Shown here: positions 7,418-14,036 of the stretch, one piece after another | How the letters are laid out: every line of letters starts with the position of its first letter | Numbering within the stretch: position 1 is the first letter of the stretch | Assembly: GCA_026990385.1 (NCBI GenBank) | Contig: JALXDL010000044.1 | Coordinates: 1-22,450, forward strand | From: DRKI01 sp011051875 | GTDB taxonomy: Bacteria > Desulfobacterota > Desulfobulbia > Desulfobulbales > Desulfobulbaceae | Length of the DNA: 22,450 nt | Direction: 5' to 3' | The notes under the pieces: model-generated | Told to the model about the DNA's origin: nothing | The model's input: only the letters and a program-made list of their open reading frames with translations | Databases searched by the model: none | Position numbers and translations under genes: made by a program

Positions 7418-8160
7418 ATGGCATACCCGCCGTCCACCACCACCACCTGGCCGTGAATCATGGAGGCCAGGTCACTGCAGAGAAACAGCGCCAGGTTCGC
7501 CACGTCATCGGGCGTGGTCAGCCGACCCATGGGGGTGCGCTCCAGGGACTGCGAAATTATCTGGTCCCGGTTGGGAAACTTTTTCAGGGCATCGGTATCC
7601 ACCACACCGGCGCTGATGGTGTTGACAAGGATGCCCCTTGGCCCGAGTTCCACGGCCAGGTGCCGGACCAGGGACTCAAGGGCCGCCTTGGAGGCCCCGA
7701 CCACCGTATAGTTGGGCACGGCCCGGACAGCACCGAGACTCGAGACCGCCATGATCCGGCCACCACGTTCCATCATGGGCACGGCGTGCTGGGCCAGGGC
7801 AAGCAGGGCACGGGCATTGATGTCCATGGCCCAGTTCCAGTGGCGGGTGGTCAGTTCCATGGCCGGCTTGAGAACCCCGGAGGCCGCATTGCTGACCAGG
7901 ATATCGAGCCGGTTGTAGGATTCCCGGATCCCGTCAAACATCCGGGCCACATCCTCCTCCCTGGCCACGTTGGCCTTGATGGCAAGACATTCGACCCCCC
8001 TGGCCCGGACCGCGGCCACGGTTTCCTCCGCATCCCGGCGGTGACGAACGTAGTTGACCACGATGTTGACACCGTTTTCCGCCAACCGGATGGCAATGGC
8101 CCGCCCGATCCCCCTGGAACCACCGGTTATGAGTGCAACCTTTCCCTGTAACCCGAACAT
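7408..8160 (-). CDS. fabL: FabL-type enoyl-[acyl-carrier-protein] reductase (SDR family)
   Basis: The 250-residue product is a short-chain dehydrogenase with the cofactor motif TGGSRGIG (12-19), the NAASG motif (91-95) and DGG near the end. The active-site pair is Tyr151 and Lys158, in NYTVVGASK. This is the Tyr-X6-Lys spacing of enoyl-ACP reductases, not the Tyr-X3-Lys of ordinary SDRs. Length, residue numbers and many blocks (NAASGVLKPAMEL, HWNWAMDINA, VDTDALKKFPNR) match B. subtilis FabL from memory. FabL reduces the enoyl-ACP double bond with NADPH in the last step of each fatty-acid elongation cycle. The ATG at 8160 is chosen because AGGTGA is five bases upstream and it fits the family length. 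A different SDR function remains possible but less likely. Confidence 0.82.
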   Translation of the reverse strand: MFGLQGKVALITGGSRGIGRAIAIRLAENGVNIVVNYVRHRRDAEETVAAVRARGVECLAIKANVAREEDVARMFDGIRESYNRLDILVSNAASGVLKPAMELTTRHWNWAMDINARALLALAQHAVPMMERGGRIMAVSSLGAVRAVPNYTVVGASKAALESLVRHLAVELGPRGILVNTISAGVVDTDALKKFPNRDQIISQSLERTPMGRLTTPDDVANLALFLCSDLASMIHGQVVVVDGGYAIQG

Positions 8161-8221
8161 GTATTCACCTGGTGAAGAAGTAGCTGAAAAGTCAACTTGC
8201 AATACTGCGCCTGGCGGCAGG

Positions 8222-8249
8222 ATTGTACAGCGTCGTCCCGCTTCTGCAA
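8222..8249 (-). promoter_or_regulatory. candidate promoter of the FabL-type gene
   Basis: On the minus strand TTGCAG (8249-8244), a 16-base spacer and TACAAT (8227-8222) resemble a sigma-70 promoter with a good -10 box. It would give a leader of about 55 bases before the ATG at 8160. It lies in the 164-bp gap after the DUF362 gene, so the reductase could be transcribed on its own. Confidence 0.45.
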
Positions 8250-8324
8250 GCGGCCGCAGCCGGCGGGGCCGGTTGAAAAGATCATGAAATGTACCGTGCA
8301 CGCCGTCTCTTTGCAAGCAAATGC

Positions 8325-9272
8325 TCAGGCTCCCTGTCGGTTGTCATGGCCATGCAAAAGCCGTCGGACCGTACTGCGGGCAAATCGCATCAGGCTGAAA
8401 CGGATCGGGTTCAGGGTTTCAGGCACCAGGAAGCCTTCCGGCCGCACCTCCCCGGGCCGGAGAAGGGGAAAGTCCAGCTCCCCGCAGCGCAGGCCTCCTG
8501 TTTCCGCACGCCGGCAGGCCTGCCAGAGAGGGGAGAGTTCGGGATCAAGGCCGAGAACGCGCAAAAGGGCCGTATCCACGGCCACGGGATTGGCGCCGCC
8601 CGCGACCAGGGCCAGGGGAAAAGGACGGCCCCGTACAGGGCCGGTCTCGTGCATGGCCACGATCCCGTCCACCAGGGTCAGGCTGGCCGGGAGCACGGCA
8701 AGAAGCTCCACCAGCAGGTCGGCGAACCGACCATGGGCGCCACCATGCGCCATGTGCCACCAGGGCTTGCGCAGGCCGACCAGGCAGCCGAAACAGTTCT
8801 TCACCGCGAGCGTCACCCGGGTCTGGGCATGGGCCTTGACCCGGGGCAGGTTGACGAGCAGGTCACACTCCAGGGCGCGGGCGGCAAGCCCGGCCGTGGC
8901 GCCCGAGGGCAGTCGCACCCTGCGTATCCTCCTGAAATCCGACACCCCGACCCCCAGGCGGCGGAGATCTTCCAGGACACCGATCCGGTCCAGGGTCCCG
9001 GATGCGGTGCCAAAAGCGGGTGAATCCCCCACCACGACCCTGGCTCCCCGCTCGACGAGGCAGGTTGCGGCGGCGACGATGAAACGTCCCTCGGTGCAGG
9101 CCAGGGAACCATGTCTGGCCGTGATCAGGTTGGGCTTGAGCAGGACGTTCCTGGACGAGAGATCACGGGGGCAGCCGACGCGGGTCAGCACCTGCTCCAG
9201 GACCGCCTCGAGGCGCGGGGCCCGGTAGTCACGGCAGCGGACGAGAACAACTGTTGAGGAATCAAGCTGCAT
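8325..9272 (-). CDS. DUF362 domain-containing protein
   Basis: The 315-residue product matches DUF362: VLLKPNLI (43-50), a GDSPAFG segment near residue 83, and DLLVNLPRVKAHAQTRVTLA (about 135-154) followed by VKNCFG. Further blocks follow, including VDGIVAMHETGP and GANPVAVDTALLRVLG. Many relatives carry a C-terminal 2[4Fe-4S] ferredoxin domain. This one has none, and its C-terminus is basic. The biochemical role of the family is not settled, so no reaction is assigned. The ATG at 9272 has no visible ribosome binding site, so the start is moderately uncertain. It sits 164 bp upstream of the FabL-type gene on the same strand and downstream of the strong terminator at 9426-9463. Confidence 0.8.
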   Translation of the reverse strand: MQLDSSTVVLVRCRDYRAPRLEAVLEQVLTRVGCPRDLSSRNVLLKPNLITARHGSLACTEGRFIVAAATCLVERGARVVVGDSPAFGTASGTLDRIGVLEDLRRLGVGVSDFRRIRRVRLPSGATAGLAARALECDLLVNLPRVKAHAQTRVTLAVKNCFGCLVGLRKPWWHMAHGGAHGRFADLLVELLAVLPASLTLVDGIVAMHETGPVRGRPFPLALVAGGANPVAVDTALLRVLGLDPELSPLWQACRRAETGGLRCGELDFPLLRPGEVRPEGFLVPETLNPIRFSLMRFARSTVRRLLHGHDNRQGA

Positions 9273-9425
9273 TGAAAAAGAACCGGAAGATGCTTTGGCA
9301 AAGAGACATGGCCGAAGCGCTGAACCCTGTGTGCCCGCGGAAGCAGATACACCCAGGGAGGAAAAGGGCCATTACCTGAACGTGCCGCTGCAGCGCAAGC
9401 GGCGCGAGAACGAGGGTACGGTATC

Positions 9426-9463
9426 AAAAAAAAACCGGCTTGACCATGGCGCGGTCAAGCCGG
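9426..9463 (-). terminator. strong rho-independent terminator
   Basis: CCGGCTTGACC (9435-9445) and GGTCAAGCCGG (9453-9463) form a perfect 11-bp stem with a 7-base loop. On the minus strand the stem is followed directly by nine Ts (9434-9426). On the plus strand it is followed only by As, so it works for minus-strand transcription. It lies about 280 bases after the aconitase stop codon, an unusually long distance. It ends either the serA-aconitase transcript or a separate short RNA. Confidence 0.88.
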
Positions 9464-9498
9464 AAAAGGAGAGAAGAGATGAAGAATTACCTTTGAAT

Positions 9499-9516
9499 AT
9501 GCACGCAACGTGCCAA
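9499..9516 (-). promoter_or_regulatory. sigma-54-like promoter sequence
   Basis: The minus strand reads TTGGCACGTTGCGTGCAT. It matches the sigma-54 consensus TGGCAC...TTGCW with GG and GC exactly ten bases apart and one mismatch (G for T in the -12 element). Transcription would start near 9489, only about 26 bases before the terminator hairpin. The same bases form a short inverted repeat GCACG-CAA-CGTGC, so another protein site or chance is possible. Confidence 0.35.
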
Positions 9517-9691
9517 CAGGAAAAAAAACATGCTACTATCAACAAGCACAACAAATCTGGCAGGTTAGCAGTCATTCCCATCCCGAACCCACCGGAACCG
9601 GCCCGGCAAAAGTTCAATAATTTTTACGAAAAGCGGGATCTTCCGGACTGAAGCATGCAATTTACGAATTAAAATCAGCATACTAGCCAGA

Positions 9692-9718
9692 AGTATAATT
9701 TTTAGCCACTGGTTTCAA
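9692..9718 (-). promoter_or_regulatory. weak sigma-70-like promoter after the aconitase gene
   Basis: The minus strand has TTGAAA (9718-9713) and TATACT (9697-9692) separated by 15 bases, shorter than the usual 17. It begins about 25 bases after the aconitase stop codon in an AT-rich patch and points toward the terminator at 9426-9463. Confidence 0.25.
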
Positions 9719-9742
9719 TTCCTTCCTGTAACTGGATACTTT

Positions 9743-11674
9743 TTACTCACCCCGGGCCCAGTTGAGCAGGCCGCCGGCGGCAAGGATCTCCCGGTGCCGG
9801 GCAGAGAGCTCGATCCGGGCAGTGATCGGCCTGCCGCCGATCTCCACGGCCAGGGTGTCGCTGCCCCCCAGCAGGGCCTCGCGAATACCGGGAATCACGA
9901 TCTCCGCGCCCTGCTCCACCCGGTCAAAGTCATCGGGATCGGCAAAGGTGAGCGGCACGATGCCGAAATTGATCAGGTTGGCCTTGTGGATGCGGGCAAA
10001 ACTCTTGACCAGCTTGACATCCACCCCCAGGTAGCGGGGCGCGAGCGCCGCATGCTCACGGCTCGATCCCTGGCCGTAGTTTTCTCCCCCGACCACGGCG
10101 CCGTGAATACCCTCGGCCATGGCCGCCTTCATCTCGCGGGCAAAGGACTCGGAAATGGAGCTGAACACGTACTCGCTGATGGCCGGGATATTGGAACGCA
10201 GCGGCAGGATCCTGGCCCCGGCCGGCATGATGTGATCGGTGGTGATGTTGTCCTCCACCTTGAGCATGACCCGGCCGCGCCAGGTCTCGGGCAGGGGCTC
10301 GAATTCCGGAAACGGCGCGATGTTGGGCCCGCGGATGATCTCGACCTCGGCGTCCTCGGGCCACGGCGTCTCGATCCGCTCGTCACCGGGCAGGTAGGTC
10401 TCGGGCAGGTCGAAGTCGGGATACTCGCCCAGGTCGCGGGGATCGGTGATCACGCCGCGGATGGCGGAGGCCACGGCCACCTCCGGGCTGCAGAGATAGA
10501 CCTTGTCTCCCTGGTTGCCGCTGCGGCCCGGGAAATTGCGGGAAAAGGTACGCAGGGAGATCATGCCGCTGGGCGGCGCCTGGCCCATGCCGATGCAGCC
10601 GAGGCAGCCCGACTGGTGTACCCGGGCGCCGGCCTTGAGCAGGGGCAGCAGGTTACCCTGGGCGGTCAGGTTCTCCAGGGCCTGGCGGCTGCCGGGGTTG
10701 ACCTCGAAACTGACATCGCGGCTCACCTCCCGGTCCTTGAGAATGGAGGCCACCGCGGTCAGGTCGCGCAGGGAGGAGTTGGTGCAGGATCCGACCAGGA
10801 CCTGGGCCACGGGCCTGCCGGCGACCTCGCGCACCGGAACCACGTTGTCCGGCGACGAGGGGCAGGCGATCATCGGCTCCAAGGTGGACATGTCGATCTC
10901 CAGAACCTGGTCATACTCGGCGTCCGGATCGGCGGTCAGCTCCTGCCATTGGTCGGCGCGGCCCTGGGCGGCCAGGAACTTCCGCGTATTCTCATCCGAG
11001 GGAAAGACCGAGGTGGTGGCACCCAGCTCGGCGCCGAAGTTGGTGATCGTGGCCCGGTCGGTGACACTGAGCTCGGCCACGCCGGGACCGAAATACTCCA
11101 TGATATAGCCCACCCCGCCCTTGACCGTGAGCCTGCGCAGGATCTCCAGGAGCACGTCACGGGCCGCCACCCAGGGCTGCAGCTTTCCGGTCAGCCGGAT
11201 GCCGTAGATCCCGGGCATGACCAGGTAGAAGGGCTTGCCGGCCATGGCCATGGCCACGTCAAGACCGCCGGCGCCCATGGCCAGCATGCCCAGGCCGCCG
11301 CCGGTGGGAGTATGGGAATCCGAGCCGAGCAGGGTCTTGCCCGGAACCCCGAACCGCTCCAGGTGGACCTGGTGACAGATGCCGTTGCCGGGCGGCGAGA
11401 AATAGAGACCGAACCTGCGCGCCACACCCTGGAGGAAGATATGGTCATCGGCGTTCTTGAAATCCGACTGGATCAGGTTGTGATCCACGTAGCTCACCGA
11501 GAGCTCGGTCCGGACCCGGGGAATGCCGATGGCCTCGAACTCGAGATACGCCATGGTGCCGGTGGCATCCTGGGTCAGGGTCTGGTCTATCCTGAGGGCG
11601 ATCTCCTGCCCCTTGTTCAGCTCACCCTCCACCAGGTGTGCGGCCAGTATCTTTTCAGCAACTGTCATGCCCAT
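9743..11674 (-). CDS. aconitate hydratase, short monomeric type
   Basis: The enzyme interconverts citrate and isocitrate through aconitate with a [4Fe-4S] cluster. The 643-residue product carries the cluster cysteines in GSCTNSS (Cys297) and GCLGCIG (Cys357, Cys360). It also has the substrate-site segment LLGSDSHTPTGGGLGMLAMG (115-134) and the C-terminal swivel domain with GGENYGQGSSREHAAL. It is much shorter than E. coli AcnA (about 890 residues) and resembles the roughly 640-residue form seen in anaerobes. Homology to LeuC/LeuD means homoaconitase or a related hydro-lyase is an alternative, but the single-chain layout favours aconitase. GGGAG lies eight bases before the ATG at 11674. The gene follows serA by 57 bp and is probably co-transcribed with it. 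Confidence 0.93.
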   Translation of the reverse strand: MGMTVAEKILAAHLVEGELNKGQEIALRIDQTLTQDATGTMAYLEFEAIGIPRVRTELSVSYVDHNLIQSDFKNADDHIFLQGVARRFGLYFSPPGNGICHQVHLERFGVPGKTLLGSDSHTPTGGGLGMLAMGAGGLDVAMAMAGKPFYLVMPGIYGIRLTGKLQPWVAARDVLLEILRRLTVKGGVGYIMEYFGPGVAELSVTDRATITNFGAELGATTSVFPSDENTRKFLAAQGRADQWQELTADPDAEYDQVLEIDMSTLEPMIACPSSPDNVVPVREVAGRPVAQVLVGSCTNSSLRDLTAVASILKDREVSRDVSFEVNPGSRQALENLTAQGNLLPLLKAGARVHQSGCLGCIGMGQAPPSGMISLRTFSRNFPGRSGNQGDKVYLCSPEVAVASAIRGVITDPRDLGEYPDFDLPETYLPGDERIETPWPEDAEVEIIRGPNIAPFPEFEPLPETWRGRVMLKVEDNITTDHIMPAGARILPLRSNIPAISEYVFSSISESFAREMKAAMAEGIHGAVVGGENYGQGSSREHAALAPRYLGVDVKLVKSFARIHKANLINFGIVPLTFADPDDFDRVEQGAEIVIPGIREALLGGSDTLAVEIGGRPITARIELSARHREILAAGGLLNWARGE

Positions 11675-11731
11675 AAAACAATCTCCCTGTCAGTAAAAGT
11701 GATGTGGCAACGGCTCCACTGCGGCCGCGGG

Positions 11732-12913
11732 TCACTTGAAGGCGATGACCCGGGTCCTGATCACGCCGTCGTTGTCCTCGATCTCGCGGCAGACCTCCCC
11801 GGGAACCGGTCCTTCGCAGTCGATGATATTGTAGCCGATGGTGCCGTTGCTCTCGTTGGTGTAGCTCATGATATTGATCCTGTGCCGGCCCAGGATGTTG
11901 GTCACCAGGCCGATCATGCCCGGCTCATCGCGGTTGATCATGATGAGGCGGGTATGGACCCGGACCGTGGGGATATTCTCCACGTTGGGAAAGTTGACAC
12001 TGTGGGTGATATTTCCGTACTCCAGGTAGTTCTTCAACTCCCGCACCGCCATGACCGCGCAGTTCTCCTCGGACTCGGTCGTCGAGGCGCCGAGATGGGG
12101 GGAGACCAGTATCCGGTCATGGCCGATCAGCCGCTCCGAGGGAAAGTCCGTGATATGCCCCTGCAGCCTGCCGTCGGCCAGGGCGGAGAGCACCGCCTCC
12201 TCGTCGACAACAGGCCCGCGGGAGTAGTTGATGAGCACCGCTCCCTCCTTCATGGCCTCCAGGAACCCGGTGGAGACCAGGCCGGTGGTGCTCTTGTTCA
12301 GGGGCACATGGACACTGACATAGTCGGCCCGGGCAAGCACCTCTCTGCGGGAGCGGGCCAGCTCGACCTCGGGCGAAAGCTGATGGATATTGGCCATCAC
12401 CGGAAAGGGATCAAAGCCGAGCACCCGCATCCGGTGATGGACGCCGGTATTGGCCACCCGGACACCGATTTGGCCGAGCCCGATCACGCCCAGGGTCTTG
12501 CCGGCCATCTCCACGCCCCTAAACCGCTTCTTCCGTTCTTCCACCTCCCGGTTGAGCGCCTCACCGGACAGGCCGGTCAGCCCCTGGCAGAAGGTTATCC
12601 CCTGGAAGACGTTGCGCAGCCAGATGCCGAGCATGGTGAAGACCAGCTCCACCACGGCATTGGCATTGGCGCCGGGCGTGTTGAAGACGCAGATGCCGCG
12701 GTCCGTGGCCTCGTCCACGGGGATGTTGTTGACCCCGGCCCCGGCCCGGGCTACGGCCAGCAGGGCCGGAAAACGATCCAGGTCCACGGACGAACTCCGC
12801 ACCACGAGTCCGTGCGGGTTCTCCTCTTCCGGATCAATGGAGTAGTTGCCGTTGAACAGGGCCAGCCCCTCCGGGGCGATCGCGTTCATGGTCTTGATGC
12901 GAAACCGGGCCAT
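11732..12913 (-). CDS. serA: D-3-phosphoglycerate dehydrogenase, ACT-domain type
   Basis: This NAD-dependent enzyme opens serine synthesis by oxidising 3-phosphoglycerate. The 393-residue product has the NAD motif GVIGLGQIG (142-150). The catalytic Arg232 is in NYSRGPVVDEEAV, Glu260 in TDFPSE and His273 in SPHLGAST. A C-terminal ACT domain from about 318 to 393 (HTRLIMINRDEPGMIGLVTN) would sense serine or another amino acid. The segment between the catalytic Glu and His is shorter than in E. coli SerA, as expected of the smaller bacterial form. The ATG at 12913 (MARF) is chosen because GAGGAG lies seven bases upstream. A GTG two codons earlier would overlap this site. Serine feeds one-carbon metabolism, so it links in function to the methyl-cycle genes elsewhere in the window. 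Confidence 0.95.
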   Translation of the reverse strand: MARFRIKTMNAIAPEGLALFNGNYSIDPEEENPHGLVVRSSSVDLDRFPALLAVARAGAGVNNIPVDEATDRGICVFNTPGANANAVVELVFTMLGIWLRNVFQGITFCQGLTGLSGEALNREVEERKKRFRGVEMAGKTLGVIGLGQIGVRVANTGVHHRMRVLGFDPFPVMANIHQLSPEVELARSRREVLARADYVSVHVPLNKSTTGLVSTGFLEAMKEGAVLINYSRGPVVDEEAVLSALADGRLQGHITDFPSERLIGHDRILVSPHLGASTTESEENCAVMAVRELKNYLEYGNITHSVNFPNVENIPTVRVHTRLIMINRDEPGMIGLVTNILGRHRINIMSYTNESNGTIGYNIIDCEGPVPGEVCREIEDNDGVIRTRVIAFK

Positions 12914-13170
12914 TGTCACACTCCTCGGGCAGAAGGGAAGGATAAAAAATTTTTCAGACCTACAATGAAGAACCGCTTCTTGTCAACCGAAATCATGGGG
13001 GACACCGACCGTCACCGGGTGGCAAGCCGCCACAGGCACCCAGACTCTGCACGGTCGCGCCGCTCCGCATACCGGGGGTAGAGCGAATAGGCGCGCCTGG
13101 GCAGATTCGGGGCACCTGTGCCAACGTCCAGTGTTGAGGATGTGCCAACAACGAGTCAGCAACCCTGTGA
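12914..13170. other. 257-bp gap upstream of serA, with direct repeats
   Basis: A perfect -35-like TTGACA lies on the minus strand at 12986-12981, about 70 bases before serA. The matching -10 (GTAGGT at spacing 17) is poor. Further upstream, TGTGCCAAC occurs twice, at 13117-13125 and 13141-13149, 24 bases apart. A GGCAC-CT-GTGCC inverted repeat (13111-13122) overlaps the first copy. No gene is seen in this gap. Confidence 0.35.
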
Positions 13171-13800
13171 TCAGTTGCGCCGGGCGTCCCCCCGGTGCCA
13201 GAAAACGGACGCGGGCACCAGGCTGAAGGCAGGGGCCCCCGGCGGCTGCCAGAACAACCTGAGGGCCGAGGTGCCCTTGCGCTGGAAGTAGAGGATGGTG
13301 ACCGGGTACCAGCCCGGCCGCGCGACCTGCAACTGGCCCACGGGGGTCAGCCGGTCACCGTGCACGCCCGGGTCTTCAAAGAGCAGACGGCCACCTGCCG
13401 TCATCCGGATTCCGTCGTTGGCAAGGGCCTGCCAGCGGTAGGTCCCGGGCGTATCCAGGCGCAGCAGGCCGGTCAGGATCATACCCACCCCGCGGCTGCG
13501 GCCGCTGGCAAAAACCGGGTCCTGCCTGCCCCCCTTATGGTCGAGCAGGAGCACGGGCGCACCCCGTCTGCCCCGGCGGAAAGCGTCTGTCCCGGCAGGC
13601 ATCTGGTCTATGTTTCGGAAAAATCCATCAATGTAGAGAACCGCAAGGCCGGGCTCCGGCAAAGAGGTTTCCATCCCGGCCGCCATTCCCGCGTCCCGGG
13701 CGCCGGCCGGGTCCAGGTCCGGTGACCCCGCCCACAGGAGCCCTGGCAGCAGGACCAGGAGTGCCAGCAGATGCAAGGTGGTGAAAGACAACCTGTCCAT
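13171..13800 (-). CDS. secreted PA14-like domain protein
   Basis: The 209-residue product begins with a clear signal peptide: MDR, then a hydrophobic run LHLLALLVLLPGLLWAG, with cleavage likely near residue 25. The rest resembles a single PA14 beta-sandwich domain. It includes LYIDGFFRNIDQMP, a GTYRWQALANDGIRMTAGG block, RLLFEDPG, then RPGWYPVTILYFQ and ALRLFWQPPG. PA14 domains usually bind carbohydrate or act as accessory modules in larger exported proteins. Here the domain stands alone. The ATG at 13800 is chosen because GGAG lies about eight bases upstream and it gives the signal peptide directly. It is divergent from the large exported M1-ChaN-PDZ protein, and the two may share the control region 13801-14036. 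Function is inferred only at the level of export and fold. Confidence 0.72.
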   Translation of the reverse strand: MDRLSFTTLHLLALLVLLPGLLWAGSPDLDPAGARDAGMAAGMETSLPEPGLAVLYIDGFFRNIDQMPAGTDAFRRGRRGAPVLLLDHKGGRQDPVFASGRSRGVGMILTGLLRLDTPGTYRWQALANDGIRMTAGGRLLFEDPGVHGDRLTPVGQLQVARPGWYPVTILYFQRKGTSALRLFWQPPGAPAFSLVPASVFWHRGDARRN

Positions 13801-14036
13801 TCCATTTCTCCGCTTGTCTCCGGCTGCGGTACTCGCATGACCACCGGCCGGGGATCGATTGCAGCCGTGTCCGGAGCCGGGGGAAAACCAGCAGCTGCCG
13901 GGATAGGCCTTTTCTTTTTCCAGGAAATGATTACCATATCGCTTCAATAAATACACTGTTCACCTGCAATAGTTCAGCAGCACATCATTTTCCCCGGCCA
14001 GGGCCAGCACGGCCCGGCCCTACCGGTTCGACAGCC

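Larger units (their letters stand above)
9426..9685 (-). ncRNA. candidate small RNA or long 3' UTR downstream of the aconitase gene
   Basis: A minus-strand transcript ending at the 11-bp terminator hairpin with a nine-U tail would have the shape of a bacterial small RNA. Two possible start points exist: a weak sigma-70-like site that would start near 9685 (about 260 bases) and a sigma-54-like site that would start near 9489 (about 64 bases). No coding frame fits inside. It matches no RNA family I recognise. Confidence 0.25.
9273..9742. other. 470-bp gene-poor region between the aconitase and DUF362 genes
   Basis: No convincing protein gene is seen. The segment 9650-9720 is AT-rich. It holds a strong minus-strand terminator, a sigma-54-like site and a weak sigma-70-like site, all listed separately. 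An open frame on the plus strand (9295-9651) and one on the minus strand (9372-9617) both run through the terminator hairpin and lack protein-like composition. Confidence 0.6.

Noticed and set aside
8197..9228. A 343-codon plus-strand open frame opposite the DUF362 gene
   Set aside because: Very rich in Arg, Pro and Ser, as expected from an antisense frame. The DUF362 match on the other strand is clear.
9295..9651. A 118-codon plus-strand open frame in the gap after the aconitase gene
   Set aside because: It reads through the terminator hairpin and A tract. Its product is lysine- and asparagine-rich with no motif, and no good start signal is seen.
9794..13081. A 1095-codon open frame on the plus strand opposite the aconitase and serA genes
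   Set aside because: It mirrors two clear minus-strand enzymes with known motifs and runs across their gap. Its product is rich in Gly, His, Asp and Leu with no domain. High GC and codon bias explain the lack of stops.
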